Shown here piece after piece: positions 37,769-49,822 of a stretch of DNA of 64,000 bases. This DNA comes from Odobenus rosmarus divergens (taxonomy: Eukaryota; Chordata; Mammalia; Carnivora; Odobenidae). Below the pieces are notes generated by a model that searched no databases, was not told where the DNA came from, and saw nothing but the letters and a program-made list of their open reading frames with translations. The stretch covers positions 100,317 through 164,316 of the forward strand of contig NW_004451405.1 in the NCBI RefSeq assembly GCF_000321225.1, read 5' to 3'. Numbering within the stretch: position 1 is the first letter of the stretch; each line of letters begins with the position of its first letter. Both the position numbers and the translations under genes were made by a program.

Positions 37769-37874
37769 ACTCTCTTTTTATTTTTAAATATGCTCCATGC
37801 CTGATGTGGGCTAGAACTCATGACCCCAGGATCAAGAGTCTTATGCTCTACTGACTGAGACACCCAGGTGCCCC
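37769..37874 (-). mobile_element. Can-SINE, short old form, inside L1
   Basis: TSD TAAAGATCT (37760-37768 and 37875-37883). Confidence 0.87.
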
Positions 37875-37960
37875 TAAAGATCTTAATAATTTTCACATAT
37901 ATAGTACAGTATTAACTACAATTACCATGTTGTACATTATATCCCCAGGACATACTTTTT

Positions 37961-38147
37961 TTTTTTTTTTAAGATTTTATTTATTTATTTGACAGAGAGC
38001 GAGAGCAGAACACAAGCAGGGGGAGTGGGAGAGGGAGAAGCAGACTCCCCGCTGAGCAGGGACCCCAGTGTGGGGCTTGATCCCAGGACCCTGGGATCAT
38101 GACCTGAGCTGAAGGCAGACGCCTAATGACTGAGCCACCCGGGTGCT
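37961..38147 (-). mobile_element. Can-SINE inside L1
   Basis: Perfect TSD CCAGGACATACTTTTT (37945-37960 and 38148-38163). Confidence 0.95.
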
Positions 38148-38605
38148 CCAGGACATACTTTTTAACTGGAAGGTGTACCTTTTGACCTCCTTTACTCATT
38201 TTGCCCATCAGTCTATTCTGTGTCTATAATTCAGTATTTGCTTTTTTTTAGATTCCATGTATAAGATCATATAATATTTGTCTGATTTCTTTCACTTAGC
38301 ATAATACCTTTAAAGTACATCCATATTGTTGCAAATGAGAGGATTTTTTCCCCTTTTTATGGCTGAATAAAAATCCACTGTGTTGGTGTGTGTGTGTGTA
38401 TGTGTATGTGTATTATACCACGTTTTCTTCATGCACGTATCTGTCAATAGATAAATAGTTAGCTTGCATGTCTTGGCTATTGTAAATAATGCTGTGGTGA
38501 ATATGGGGGTGCAGATATCTTTTTGAGATAGTGATCTTGCTCCTTTGGATATATACCCAGAAGTGGAATTGCTGGATCATGTGGTAGTTCTATTTTTAAT
38601 TTTTT

Positions 38606-38747
38606 TTAAAGATTTATTTACTTATTTTAGGGAGAGACAGAGCAGGGGGTGGAGGGGCAGAAGGAGAGGAAGCCTCAGGACCCTGAGATCATGACCTGAG
38701 CTGAAACCGAGTCGGATGCTTAACCAACTGTACCACCCAGGCTCCCC
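38606..38747 (-). mobile_element. Can-SINE, internally shortened, inside L1
   Basis: TSD CTATTTTTAATTTTTT (38590-38605 and from 38748); the middle of the body, normally containing GCAGGGAGCCC, is deleted. Confidence 0.9.
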
Positions 38748-40384
38748 CTATTTTTAATTTTTTGAAGAACCTCCATACTGTTTTTTCTAGTGGCTGCATC
38801 AGTTTACATTTCTACCAACAGTATGCAGGGGTTCCCTTTCCTCTGCATCCTTGCCAACACTTGTTACCTCTTGTCTTTGTGATGATAGCCATTCTGATAG
38901 GTATGAGGTGTTATCTCATTGTGGCTTTGATGTTCATTTCCCTGATGATTAGTGATGTTGAGCCCCTTGTCATGTATCTGTTGGTGTTCCTTGGAAAAAT
39001 GTCTATTCAGATTGTCTACCTGCTTTTTAATTGGATTGTTTGTTCAGTTGAGTTGTATGGGTTCTTTATATATTTTGGATATTAAGCCCTTATCAGATAC
39101 ATGATTTGCAAATATTTTCTCACATTGGGGAGGCTGTCTTCATTTTGTTGATGGGTTTCCTTTACTGAGCTGAAGGTTTCTAGTTTGATGTATTCCCACA
39201 TGGTTGTTTTTTGTTGCCTTTGATTGTGGTATCAAATCCAAAAGTCGTTGCTAAGACCTGTGTCAAGGAGCCTCCAGGAATTTTATGGTTTTGAGTCTTA
39301 TGTTCAAGTCCTTAGTCCATTTTGAGTTGTTTTTGGATACAGTGTAAGAAATAGATCCAGTTTCATTTTTTGCATGTGGCTGTTCAGTTTTCCCAACACA
39401 GTTTATTGAAGAGGCTGTCCTTTTCCCATTGTATATTCTTAGCTCCTTTGTTTTAAATTAATTGATCTTTTATGTGTCTTTATTTCTGGATTCTCTATTC
39501 CATTTCATTGATTTACATGTCTTTTTATGCCAGTACCATGCTGTGTTGATTATTATAGCTTTGTAATATAGTTTACAATCAAGGAGTAACTTGATTTTGT
39601 CAAAAGAAGTTTTAAATTTTCATGAAATTCAGTTTGTCAGTATTTTTCTTCAGTTTTGTCTCCAGCTTTGTTGTTCTTTCTCACAATTGATTTAGCTATC
39701 AGTGTCTTCTGTGGTTCCATACAAATTTTAGAATTACTTGTTCTATTTCTCTGGAAAAGTGTCATTGGAATTTTAATAGGGATTACATTGAATCTGTAGA
39801 TTACTTTGGGTATTATGGGCATTTTAACAGTATTCTTCCAATCCATGAGCATGGACTGTCTTTCCATTTCTTTGTGTCATCTTCAGTTTCTTTCATCAGT
39901 GTCTTACAGTGTTCATTGTACTAATCTTTCATCTCCTTGGTTAAATTTATTCATAGGTATTTTGTTCTTTAATGCAATTGTAAATGGGATGTTTTCATAA
40001 TTTCTCAAAAAAAAATTTCTCTTTGTGATAGTTTATGAATGTATAGAGATAGAGTTTTGTCTATTGTGTATATTGCAACTTCACTGAATTTATTAGTTTG
40101 ACAGTTTTTTGGTGGAGTCTTCAGGGTTTTCTATATATAATGTCATGTTGTCTGCAAACAGTTTTACTTTCTTTACAGTTTGGATGCCTTTTATTTTTCT
40201 TGCCTAATTGCTTTGGTTATGACTTCCAGTACTGTGTTCAATAAAGGTGGCAAGAGTGAGCCTCCTTGTCTTATTCCTGATCATGAAGAAAAAGCTTTCA
40301 GTTTTCACCCTTGAGTATATTTGCTGTGGGCTTGTCATATGGCCTTTATTATGGTGAGGTACATTGTACATAGCCTTTTGGTAA

Positions 40385-41690
40385 TGGTATTTTTAATTAA
40401 GCATAATGCATTTGACATTCATCCATATTGTTTTTATCATTAGTTCTATCCTTTTTATTACTGAGTAATATTTCATTGTGTGTACCATAGTTAGTATCTA
40501 ATTGTCAGTTGAAGGATATTTGAGTTGTTTCCAAGTGTGGTGGCTTGTAAATAAAGTTGCTGCAAACGTTTATGTACAGGTTTTTGTGAATGCAAATTTT
40601 TATTTTGCTTGGGTATATACCTAGGGATGGAATTGCTGGTTGTATAAGAGTATGTTTAACTTGGTGAGAAACAACCAAACTCCCTTCCAAAGTGGCGGTA
40701 CTGTTTAGCTTTCCACCAGCGAAATGTGGGGGTAGGTGTGTGTGTATGTATGCATGAATATTTGTAAAAATATAAATGAATATGTGTTTACATATACATA
40801 TAAACATACACACAAGAATGGGTGTGTGTGAGGCATCCTTGTTGGCCCTAGATATTGTAAGTTTTTAATTTACTCATTCCAATAGGTGTGTAGTGATACC
40901 TCATTGTCATTTTAAGTTGCATTTCCCAAATGCCTACAATTGAGCATTTTTCCCCTATGCTTATTTTTTATCTGTGTCTCTTCTTTGGTGAAGTGCCTGT
41001 TGAAATCTTTGGCCAATTTTTTTATTAGGTTGTTTTTCTTATGATTTTGTTTTGAGAGTTCTTTATATATTCTGGAGTGCTTTTCCAGATTTGTGTTTTG
41101 TAAATATTTATTCCCAGTCCTGGGCATGTCTTTTCATTCATCTTTCAAAGAGAAGAAGTTTTAAATTTTCATGAAATTCAGTTTATCAGTATTTTTCTTC
41201 TACAGATCATACTTTCTTTGTTTTTATCTAAGAAATATTTGCCTAATCCAAGGTCATAAAGATTTTTCTTTTGTGTTTTCTTTTATAAGTTTTACGGTTT
41301 TTGGTTTTACATTTAAATTTAATGGTCCTTGTAAGTTTGTTTATAGTACAAGTTATGGATTGATGTTTGTTTATTTTTGCATGTGGATGTCAGGTTTTTC
41401 AACAAATGCTGCTAGAACAACTAATCTCTATGGAATTACCTTTGCAAAATCTATTGGTTGTAAGGTGTGGTTCTATTTCTAGTTTTTCAGTTCTGTTCCT
41501 TTGAACTACATGTGTCTATCCCTTCATACAATACTGTCTGGATTACTAGGTCTTTATAGTAAGTCTTAACATTAGATAGTGGGTACACCCAAGTTTATAT
41601 TTCTTTTTCAAAAATGTTTTGGCTATTTTAGATTCCTCTGTATAAATTTTAGAATTAGCTTGTGGATTTTTAAAGGGGGAAATAGTCTAA
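40385..41690 (-). mobile_element. Second old L1, 3' UTR and ORF2 C-terminal part, antisense
   Basis: 3' UTR words restart at about 40.39 kb (TTGAGTTGTTTCCAAGTGTG, GGGTATATACCTAGGGATGG), immediately after the ORF2 remnants of the previous L1, so this is a separate copy. Ends near 41.69 kb. Confidence 0.83.
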
Positions 41691-42524
41691 AGAAGAGGTG
41701 ACCGATGACTTGAGCCATGAAGGGTGGATAGGAATTGAAAGACATGAAAATGTATGTATCAGAGGAAATAGAAAACCAAAGCTACACCAGAAAAACTGGA
41801 AAGATAAGAAAGGTTGGGGGAAAGAAATCAGTCCTGAGAAAATTGATGTGAAAATTCTAATCTAGTCCAATTACCACCCCCATTTTCTGTGGGATAATTA
41901 GATTATATTCAATATGTTTAGATAAGTGGGAGGAAGTAAGTAAATACAAGAGACATTAAAGCATAGTGACTGTTAGGTAGAGACTAAGTAATTTGGAATG
42001 ATAGAGTTGTAAGCTTTGGTTATCCAAATTGGTTGCTGATGAAAGAAAATGGTCTAATTATTTTGGAATTTTGAAGTGATTGATAGATTTATAATCCCAG
42101 GTCTCTCTTTTTCCTTTTAGCATTTATTTGTTTTGTGTAGCTGCTGTTGTTTTCTGGTATCTCACATATGAGAGAAAATTTCCAAATACGCAGAAAAGGA
42201 GTTATATTCTGATTCTTTGGGTTTTTTTTTTTCTTCCCTCTTCTCGTAGTACTTTCTTTAGCTGACAAGTAGACTGCCCTTACTCCTTTATAGAGTTAGA
42301 AGCTTCCTTTAGTTATCATTGTGGGTTACCATAAGATTACTTTTGGATTACCTTTAGATAGAAGTATAGCAACTATTATGACATCTCATTTTCACCCACA
42401 GGCTTTATTGTCATGTACACCTATACATTTTGTTTGGGTCGGTAACTAGTTTGGCTTGGGCTTTGAAGTAGATCCCTAAGAATAAACCAACTAGAAAGAA
42501 GACCTATTGAGTTCAAGTATTTTT

Positions 42525-42648
42525 ATTTTTTTAAAATTTATTTAAAATTTATTTTTTTTAGTAATCTCTACACCCAACATGGGGCTCAAACTCATGACCC
42601 CAAGATCAGGAGTTGCATGCTCTTCTGATTGAGTGAGCCAGGCATCCC
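42525..42648 (-). mobile_element. Can-SINE, short old form
   Basis: Perfect TSD GAGTTCAAGTATTTTT (42509-42524 and 42649-42664). Confidence 0.92.
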
Positions 42649-42659
42649 GAGTTCAAGTA

Positions 42660-42760
42660 TTTTTAAAGACCAAAAGAATTCTTGTTACTGCTGTTTTTTT
42701 AAGATTTTATTTTATTTTTAAAGACCAAAAGAACCCTTGTTACTGCTTTTTTTTTTTTTT
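42660..42760. repeat. 56-bp tandem duplication at a SINE edge
   Basis: TTTTAAAGACCAAAAGAA(TT/CC)CTTGTTACTGCT occurs at about 42661 and again at about 42717, each followed by a T tract and AAG(A/G)TTTTATTT, i.e. the tail edge of a Can-SINE. Only the second unit continues into a SINE body. Confidence 0.8.
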
Positions 42761-42932
42761 AAGGTTTTATTTATTTGACAGAAAGCACAAGTAGGCAGAG
42801 AGGCAGGCAGAGGGAGGAGAAGCAGGCTCCCCGCTGAGCAGGGAGCCCGATGTGGGGCTTGATCCCAGGATCCTGGGATCATGACCTGAGCCGAAGGCAG
42901 ATGCTTAACCGACTGAACCACCCAGGAGCCCC
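42749..42932 (-). mobile_element. Can-SINE
   Basis: Antisense full-length body ending CCACCCAGGAGCCCC; the tail edge is duplicated on its left (see the tandem duplication). Confidence 0.92.
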
Positions 42933-43149
42933 AACTACTGTTATCTAAATATTTGGTTTCTCAGTAAGGGTCATAGAAAAAATAATGTCTCTGGGTTAGG
43001 AAAGTGTTTGCTATCACCTTATATTAAATGTACTGATAAGTTTTAACCTGGTTATCTTTGGTCCATTCCCCAGTATTAAAACTTGCCATTCTTGTCCTGG
43101 GAACTGTACTCTCTCCACCTGTCCTTGACCATTTTATAAATTACCTCTT

Positions 43150-43478
43150 ATGGTTGGCCCTTGAATGACTTGTAGGTTAGGATTGCCAATCCCCCATATA
43201 TTTAAAAACTCATGTATAACTTTAGACTGCCCTAAAACTTAACCAGTGAAAGCCTACTGTTTGTTGACTGGAAGCCTTACTGATAACATAGTCGATTAAC
43301 ACACTTTTTGCATGTTATATGTATTATATACTGTATTCTTAAAGTAAGCTAGAAAAGAAAATGGTATTTAGAAAGTCATAAGGAAGAGAAAATACATTTA
43401 CAGTACTACAAAAAAGTCTGCTTATAAATAGACCTAAGCAGTTCAAACCCAACATTGTTCAAGGGTCAGCTTCATTAC
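43150..43478. mobile_element. Tigger-type DNA transposon remnant
   Basis: Inverted ends GTTGGCCCTTGAATGACTTG and CATTGTTCAAGGGTCAGCT, with ATATACTGTATTCTTAAAGT inside, fit a TcMar-Tigger (Tigger2/MER28-like) non-autonomous element. Subfamily from memory. Confidence 0.7.
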
Positions 43479-43677
43479 CCTCATCCTTTGTGATAAGGAT
43501 GTTTTATTTTCCCTTTAGTTGTACTCTTTCAGCATAGTGACAAGAGGGAGCAATGCAACTACCTGATAAGTGGGGACAAAGTAGTAACAAGAAATGCCAA
43601 ATTCTTTATAGCATTGTTTGAGAGTAAAATATGTATTCTATTACTTTATTTTTCAAGTAATGCTATTAAAATGGTGT

Positions 43678-43800
43678 AAGCTACATGAGGGCAAAGATAC
43701 TGTTTATCTGCAAAAGTTCTCTAATAGTTGTAGTGCTTGGTATAATACGTGATGGTAGTAGACCTGCAATAAATATTTGTTGAATAAATGTTAAACTGGT
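43678..43800 (+). repeat. L2 3' end fragment
   Basis: GCTACATGAGGGCAAAGATA ... CAATAAATATTTGTTGAATA is the canonical L2 3' terminus. Confidence 0.75.
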
Positions 43801-44570
43801 CAGAAACATGAAATTCCAAAGATCCGAGGTTATTTTTTTTTTTATAATGTTGTGTGACTTTACCGTCATAAAACATGGGTTTTGTTTTGCTTTGTTTAGA
43901 GTAGTGTTTAGTGTTTTGAGTGGGAGATACTCATGAAAACTTTGGGGTTCTTTGAATGTTTGCATTCTTATCATCTATGGACTTTAGTTGAATATGTCAT
44001 TGCAGACAAATGCCATCCAGAGAGGCCCTTGGTATAGAAGTAGAGTGGGGAATGCTAATGAAATCATTATTTATCTCAGGGTGTCCTTTAAGCTCTTGAG
44101 TGTCATCAGTCTTTATTTTTAACAGTATGATCCTACTATATATAGTGTGATTTGGCTAGGTACTGTTTTTTGGTATCAGGTGGTGAGCCCATTCAGGGAA
44201 AGTATAAATTTTATGTGACAGTTATAATGGTTAGGAGTTGTGTATAGTTAAAAATAGATACTGATGAGGAAATAGAAACTTCAGAAATGCTGTACCTCAA
44301 GGGGTTATTTTGCTTCACTATAAAAAAGGTGAACTTAGATTTATTTTCTCAGAAAGGAAAATCGTCTTAATGCTTAAGACCAGATGGGAAGGATGGATGT
44401 TAGGTGGTTATTCATTAAATAACAAATAATGTGTTTCATAACCTTTGGGAATAAATGCCAGTCATAAGACAGATTTATTTGAGAATATGTAAAATATAAT
44501 AAATCATTGACATCTTGCTCTAAAATGTAAGCAGAAATATCTAATGTGGGCTTAATTTTGTCTTCCTCCA

Positions 44571-44750
44571 GGGGCGCCTGGTTGACTCAGTCGGTTAAGC
44601 GTCTGCTTTCGGCTCAGGTCATGATCACAGGGTCCTGGGATTGAGTTCTGTGTTGGGTTCCCTGCTCAATGGGGAGTCTGCTTCTACCTCTACCCTTCCC
44701 CCCTGCTCATGACCTCTCTCTCTCAAATAAACAAAATCTTAAAAAAATTT
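44571..44750 (+). mobile_element. Can-SINE
   Basis: Perfect TSD TTTTGTCTTCCTCCA (44556-44570 and 44752-44766). Confidence 0.94.
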
Positions 44751-45364
44751 TTTTTGTCTTCCTCCAACTCTGGGAAATTTGCTAGCAGTATTTCTGCCCA
44801 CTTAATATTTGTATAAGTATGTGTCTAATGATTTGTATTTTAGGGTTGAGTAGTTAGAAGTCTCTGATTCATTATGAAGCAGTCTGCGGTAGTTGTAGCA
44901 TTCTTTCTTTCTTAGACTGAATTCTAAATGAAATAATAGTAATTGTGGTGAACTATAGATGTGGATAAAATGACCTTAAATTTAGACAGCATGGTGAGAG
45001 GGAAGCTCTGGTTTAACACTGTAAGAACATTTTATATGTACTGTATAGGCTGTTCTTTTATTATAAGTTGTTCTAGATAACCACTATTAACAGAAGTCCA
45101 GATTAGTTTTTTTGTTTTTGTTTTTGTTTTTTTGAGGGGGAGTAGTTGTGTTATTTTATTAGCCTCAGATATAAAATCTGAGATTTGGGATTCTTTAGCA
45201 ATAGTATATTTGGGTATATTTCACATATATTTTATGATATGCTATTCACTGAAACAACATGATATATAAGTATCTTGCATTTTATTTATGGTTTTGGAAA
45301 ATCCAATTTAAACTTTTCTAGGGCAGAGTAGGTCTAGTGCTGTGTATAATATTGCCTGTAACTG

Positions 45365-45567
45365 GGGGCACCTGGGTGGCTCAGTTGGTTGGGTGGCCGA
45401 CTTGATTTCTGCTTAGCTCATAATCCCAGGATCCTGGGATCAAGCCCCACATTGGGCTCTGCGCTCACAGGGGAGTCTGCTTGAGGATTCTCTCTCTCCT
45501 TCTGCCCCTCACCCTGCTTGCTCTTGCAAGCTTTCTCTCTTTCTAAAGTAAATAAATCTTAAAAAAA
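45365..45567 (+). mobile_element. Can-SINE, diverged
   Basis: TSD ATATTGCCTGTAACTG/ATATTGCTTGTAACTG (45349-45364, 45568-45583). The body has a GCTTGCTCTTGCAAGC insertion-like block. Confidence 0.93.
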
Positions 45568-47034
45568 TATTGCTTGTAACTGAAAAAAATTGGAATACAT
45601 TTCCCATACAGTTTGTATTTTATGAGTTTACATGAAATTTTTTCTGTGGAACAGAAGGCTGAGAAATGAACTAATGAAAAATTTCACTATGTGTAGTGAT
45701 TAAATAGCTTTAAGTGGTGGAGATTAAAACTAGTTTACTTTTAGGATAGTTCATGTGGGAACTAAGAAGTATGACATAATCAGGTTCTTGGTCCTGGACT
45801 GATGGTAACGCTCAGAATTTTTGCACTAGAATCTGAGAGGGTCATGTAGATGATATGCTAATTTTCAGTGAATGAAAGTGGATGGCAGGTTTAAAGAAGC
45901 TTATGTAGTTAGCATTTGGGGAGCTAGGTGGAGTATTTTTTTATAGTGTTGAAATGGGGTTGAAGATTGGGAAGTTAAACAGGTTGTGATGCCAAAGGGG
46001 CTTTTATTGTACTCTGTTACATGATCAGGAATCCCTAGTATAAATTAGGTTGATGTAACAGGAGGATCCTTTGGGAACTGATGTAAGATACTGTAAAAAT
46101 TAGAACTTACGGAAAAACCAGTTCAAAAACGTACCTGTTTCATCAATTTGAAAAAGAAGATAAAGAATTAGCTGTTAGGCTTTCCAAAAGAAAACATTTC
46201 TATTTTTTGGATAAAAAGTATTTATTACTCATTAGTTAAGCCTTAGAACGACCTATGAGACTACTAGAAACCACATTACCAGTGTCACATTTAGAGAGTT
46301 AAATTACATTTGAATTATTATATTTCACAGTATTTTGAAGTAGGTTTTTGTGGTATGTCTCAATGTGAAAAGTTGATGCTGAGGAACTGAGGGGAAAATA
46401 AAGCTGAATAGGAGGCTTCAGTATTACCAATTTCCCAAATTTGAATTCTCTAAGTCTTTAGTAGCATATTTGAAAACCTGATGTTTGAGAGAGTAATGAT
46501 CACCAGAACTATAGACTCTACTAAATTGCTTGTTAGTTAACCCAAATGTCAGATGTTAAAGCTTTAAGCAGACAATCCAAATCTATATTCGTTTTGCATT
46601 AAGTGACTTGTATTTTCATTGGCTTCCTAATCAAATTTGAAAGAGATCTCTGACCCCTAGTATGACAGTATTAATATTACTTTGGTTTTACATATAAACA
46701 CTGGTAAACATTTCATGGACTTGTTTTGCAGGAACAGATTTTGTAAATTTTAGTGGATTTAGGAAGGTGGAAATTTATGAAAAAAAAAAAAAAATTCCGT
46801 ATGGTTGTTGTTTTCAAAATAAGAATTAGAGGACCAAGAAGAGATAGTAATTATTGACCTGTCTAGATTATTAAAATATTTAGGGGAATTGAACATGTGG
46901 ATTAATTACCATTTCCTGGGATTAATTTTTAGAAAAGCATTGACTGAAAATTGTGAGATGGAAAAGGTGGGAGGAAAGGAAGGTGGCAGATTTTAGGATT
47001 ATAAAGCATATACTCATTCCACAAATGTATTTTT

Positions 47035-47204
47035 TTTAAAGGTTTTATTTATTTATTTGAGAGAGAGAATGAGAGATAGAGAGCACGAGAGGGAAGAGGG
47101 TCAGAGGGAGAAGCAGACTCCCCGCTCAGCAGGAAGCCCGATGCGGGACTCGATCCCGGGACTCCAAGATCATGACCTGAGCCGAAGGCAGTCGCCTAAC
47201 CAAC
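47035..47204 (-). mobile_element. Can-SINE lacking its tRNA head
   Basis: Tail and body are normal but sequence stops at CGCCTAACCAAC, without the TGAGCCACCCAGGCGCCCC end. A short TATTTT repeat flanks it, and the host text reads through (ACAAATG TATTTT AAGTGCCTACTATGTGG). Confidence 0.9.
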
Positions 47205-47353
47205 TATTTTAAGTGCCTACTATGTGGTAGGAACTATACAGCAATATAAAAAGGACATACCTCCACACAGAAATAACATATAGTCCCCTTAACATACCAT
47301 CCAGCGGGAGCCATGATTAAAAGCCACATTAAGTTGACCTCTAATCCTTTGTT

Positions 47354-47556
47354 TTTTTTTGTTTTTTTTTTAAGATTTGATTTATTTGACAGAGAGAGAC
47401 ACAGCAAGAGAGGGAACACAAGCAGGGGGAGTGGGAGAGGGAGAAGCAGGCTTCCCGCTGAGCAGGGAGCCCGATGCAGGGCTTGATCCCAGGACCCTGG
47501 GATCATGACCTGAGCTGAAGGCAAACGCTTAACACCTGAGCCACCCAGGCGCCCCA
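47354..47556 (-). mobile_element. Can-SINE
   Basis: TSD CTAATCCTTTGTT/CTAATCCTATGTT (47341 and 47557 onward); low-divergence body. Confidence 0.92.
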
Positions 47557-47831
47557 CTAATCCTATGTTCTGTGGTTTAATGAAAATGATCTAAAATTAA
47601 TGAAACAGTTTTTTATTTTTGCATATTTTGCAGTCTTTTTTACTCCTCTGCAATGTAGTGAATGGATTTGTAGCATGTCATTGGGTTTGGATCTGTTTAA
47701 TTTGGCTTTGCTTAATCTTGTGTTTTTGTGGAATCTTATATTAGTATGCAGAAGTACTCAGAGATATACATGCCTTGTGCACAGTAGAAATTCTGAAAAC
47801 CTTGTCATCTAAAAATTTTACTTTTAGAAGT

Positions 47832-48018
47832 GGGACGCCTGGGTGGCTCAGTTGGTTAACCGTTTGCCTTTGGCTCAGGTCATGATCCCAGGGTTCTGGA
47901 ATAAGAGTCCCACATGGGGCTCCCTGCTCATTGGGGAACTTGCTTCTCCCTCTGCCTGCCGCTCACCCTACTTGTTCCCTCTCTCTCTGACAAATAAATA
48001 AAATCTTAAAAAAAAAAT
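47832..48018 (+). mobile_element. Can-SINE
   Basis: GGGACGCCTGGGTGGCTCAG to AAATAAATAAAATC and A10; weak flanking repeat (AAAATTTTAC / AATATTTTAC). Confidence 0.92.
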
Positions 48019-48825
48019 ATTTTACATAGATTGAATGTGGTAAAATTGAATGTGTAATTTTTTTTCCTGTGGAAAATGTTCCTATTTGTGCTGTATGAAG
48101 ATCTGGGATATGTATGGGAAATAAAATATGGGTTAGCATTAACCAAATTGTATGGTAAGATTAAAGCAGAGGACTTAACCTGGAAACTTGGAAGTAAATT
48201 ACTGTTAAACCGGTTGAATAGATCTGGAAAACTTTCTCTTTTCTCCTTTTAGTAAAGGGGAAAGTGACTATTTTACATTCAGAAATATGAGTAGATATGG
48301 TATGGGAAATTTTGATTGTATTCTTATGAACTAGCTGTGTTTTTGAAACAGTTAGAATACCACTAACTTTTCTTTATTTACCACCTGAAAGTAAATTCCA
48401 TTGAATTATAAGTTTTAACTCTACTTGGAAATACTCCCATATTAGGCACTTGGTTTTGGTGTGTGTGTGTTAAATATGAACAAAGAACCAACTATTAAAA
48501 GAAAAACAAAAAACAAGGCAACTTACAGATAGCATGCAGGTTTTTAATGAGGCTCAGGGCTTTGTCATTTACTTTTCTTGCTAGATCTGAACTAGATTTT
48601 ATTTTCTGCCAACTACCAAGCAGTAATTCTTGTGTTGTACCTCTCGAATGGTTACTTTAGGGCCATTTGTCATATGCTTCATACATTGCATACTTGAGGA
48701 TTTTTATATCTAGTTGTCATCACTCATGATCATTTGGTGATTATTTTCGCAGTTACATAAAGAAGACTATATAATATTTCAATTAAGATGGCCATGTAAC
48801 TCCATCATTCAAATTTGGACACTTT

Positions 48826-48991
48826 TTTTTTTTTTTTTAACTATTTTTAAGTAGGCTCCATGGCCAGTGTGGAGCCCAACATGGGGCTGAACCTAGGACC
48901 CTGAAATTAAGACCTGAGCTGAGATCAAGAGTTCAATGCTTAACCAACTGAGCCACCCAGGTGCATCCCCCCCCGCCCCCTGCCCACCAAG
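48826..48991 (-). mobile_element. Can-SINE, old form
   Basis: T18, AAGTAGGCTCCATGGCCAGT and CTGAGCCACCCAGGTGC; TSD TTGGACACTTT (about 48815 and 48992). A C-rich stretch lies between head and TSD. Confidence 0.9.
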
Positions 48992-49822
48992 TTGGACACT
49001 TTCGAGAGTGAAATATTACTTAAGAACAACAGATTAAACCAAGACTGGCTCATACTAAGAAAATGTTATGTAGGATGTTTTTGACTGCAAGTAACAGAAA
49101 ACACCACCTAGACAATAAGGGAAATATATTGGCTTGTGTATCCAAAAAGCCCAGTGTTTGGGAGTCCTACAGGTATGATTTGGTGAGGGCTCTTTGTTTC
49201 TCTATTTTCTAGACTCTGACTTCTATGGCTGTCTTCCCTTATAATTGTTGGATGGTTGCAAATAGCAGTGTGGACTATATTCTTCTTTTATGACTAGCAG
49301 GAGAGAGAAGCCTGCTCCTTCCATAAGCATAGAATGAATCTTAAGCCTCATGATTATTAGATACTTCTGAACTAATCTCTGTGACAAGAGGAATGTCATG
49401 TGCTGATTGTCTTAGATATAAGATATTTGAATATCACTGAGGTAAGGAGGTTGGATTACTCTGATATTCTTAGACTAGTCAGAATCCATTCAGAAAACTG
49501 GTGTAGGGTCAGTCTGTTTAGGAAAGCAAGGCAGCTAAAGGAATGAGAAGGGAATGGATGTTTGGGATAGAATGGATGTTCCGGGAAGCAACCACAAAGT
49601 TCAATGTGAAATCCAATGTCATTGTTTGCATTTTTCCTTAGGCATCTGTTCCCGAGTTCCTGCAAGAGCCTAACATACTGTGTTTTCCTTCTAGTGAGAG
49701 TTTGTAGTAAAAAATGACTTAGTAGCCTGGCAAGGGGAGAGAAAAAGAAAACTTATCATCCCATTTTTCTTTTTTTCTATAAGACTGTAATTGATGATCA
49801 TCTTTTTTGTTTGTTTAAACAG

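Larger units (their letters stand above)
37560..40384 (-). mobile_element. L1 (old), 3' UTR and ORF2 3' part, antisense, with three SINEs
   Basis: 3' UTR from about 37.6 kb (GAGATACAATTGACATGTAAC), then GCTGGATCATGTGGTAGTTC, CTTCCAATCCATGAGCATGG and ORF2 remnants up to about 40.38 kb. Many stops. Confidence 0.87.
9754..49822 (+). other. CNOT6L: CNOT6L intron 1
   Basis: A 40-kb intron between donor GTAAAGT (9754) and acceptor TTGTTTGTTTAAACAG (ends 49822). Its first 700 bp belong to the CpG island; the rest is AT-rich and dominated by antisense L1, Can-SINEs and older MIR/L2/DNA-transposon fragments listed separately. Long stretches with nothing I recognise are about 10.5-11.4, 11.6-12.98, 13.35-14.1, 17.1-18.7, 24.5-26.25, 27.1-28.4, 31.3-32.05, 32.5-33.5, 35.4-37.5, 41.7-42.5, 43.8-44.55, 45.6-47.0 and 48.0-48.8 kb. 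Confidence 0.85.
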
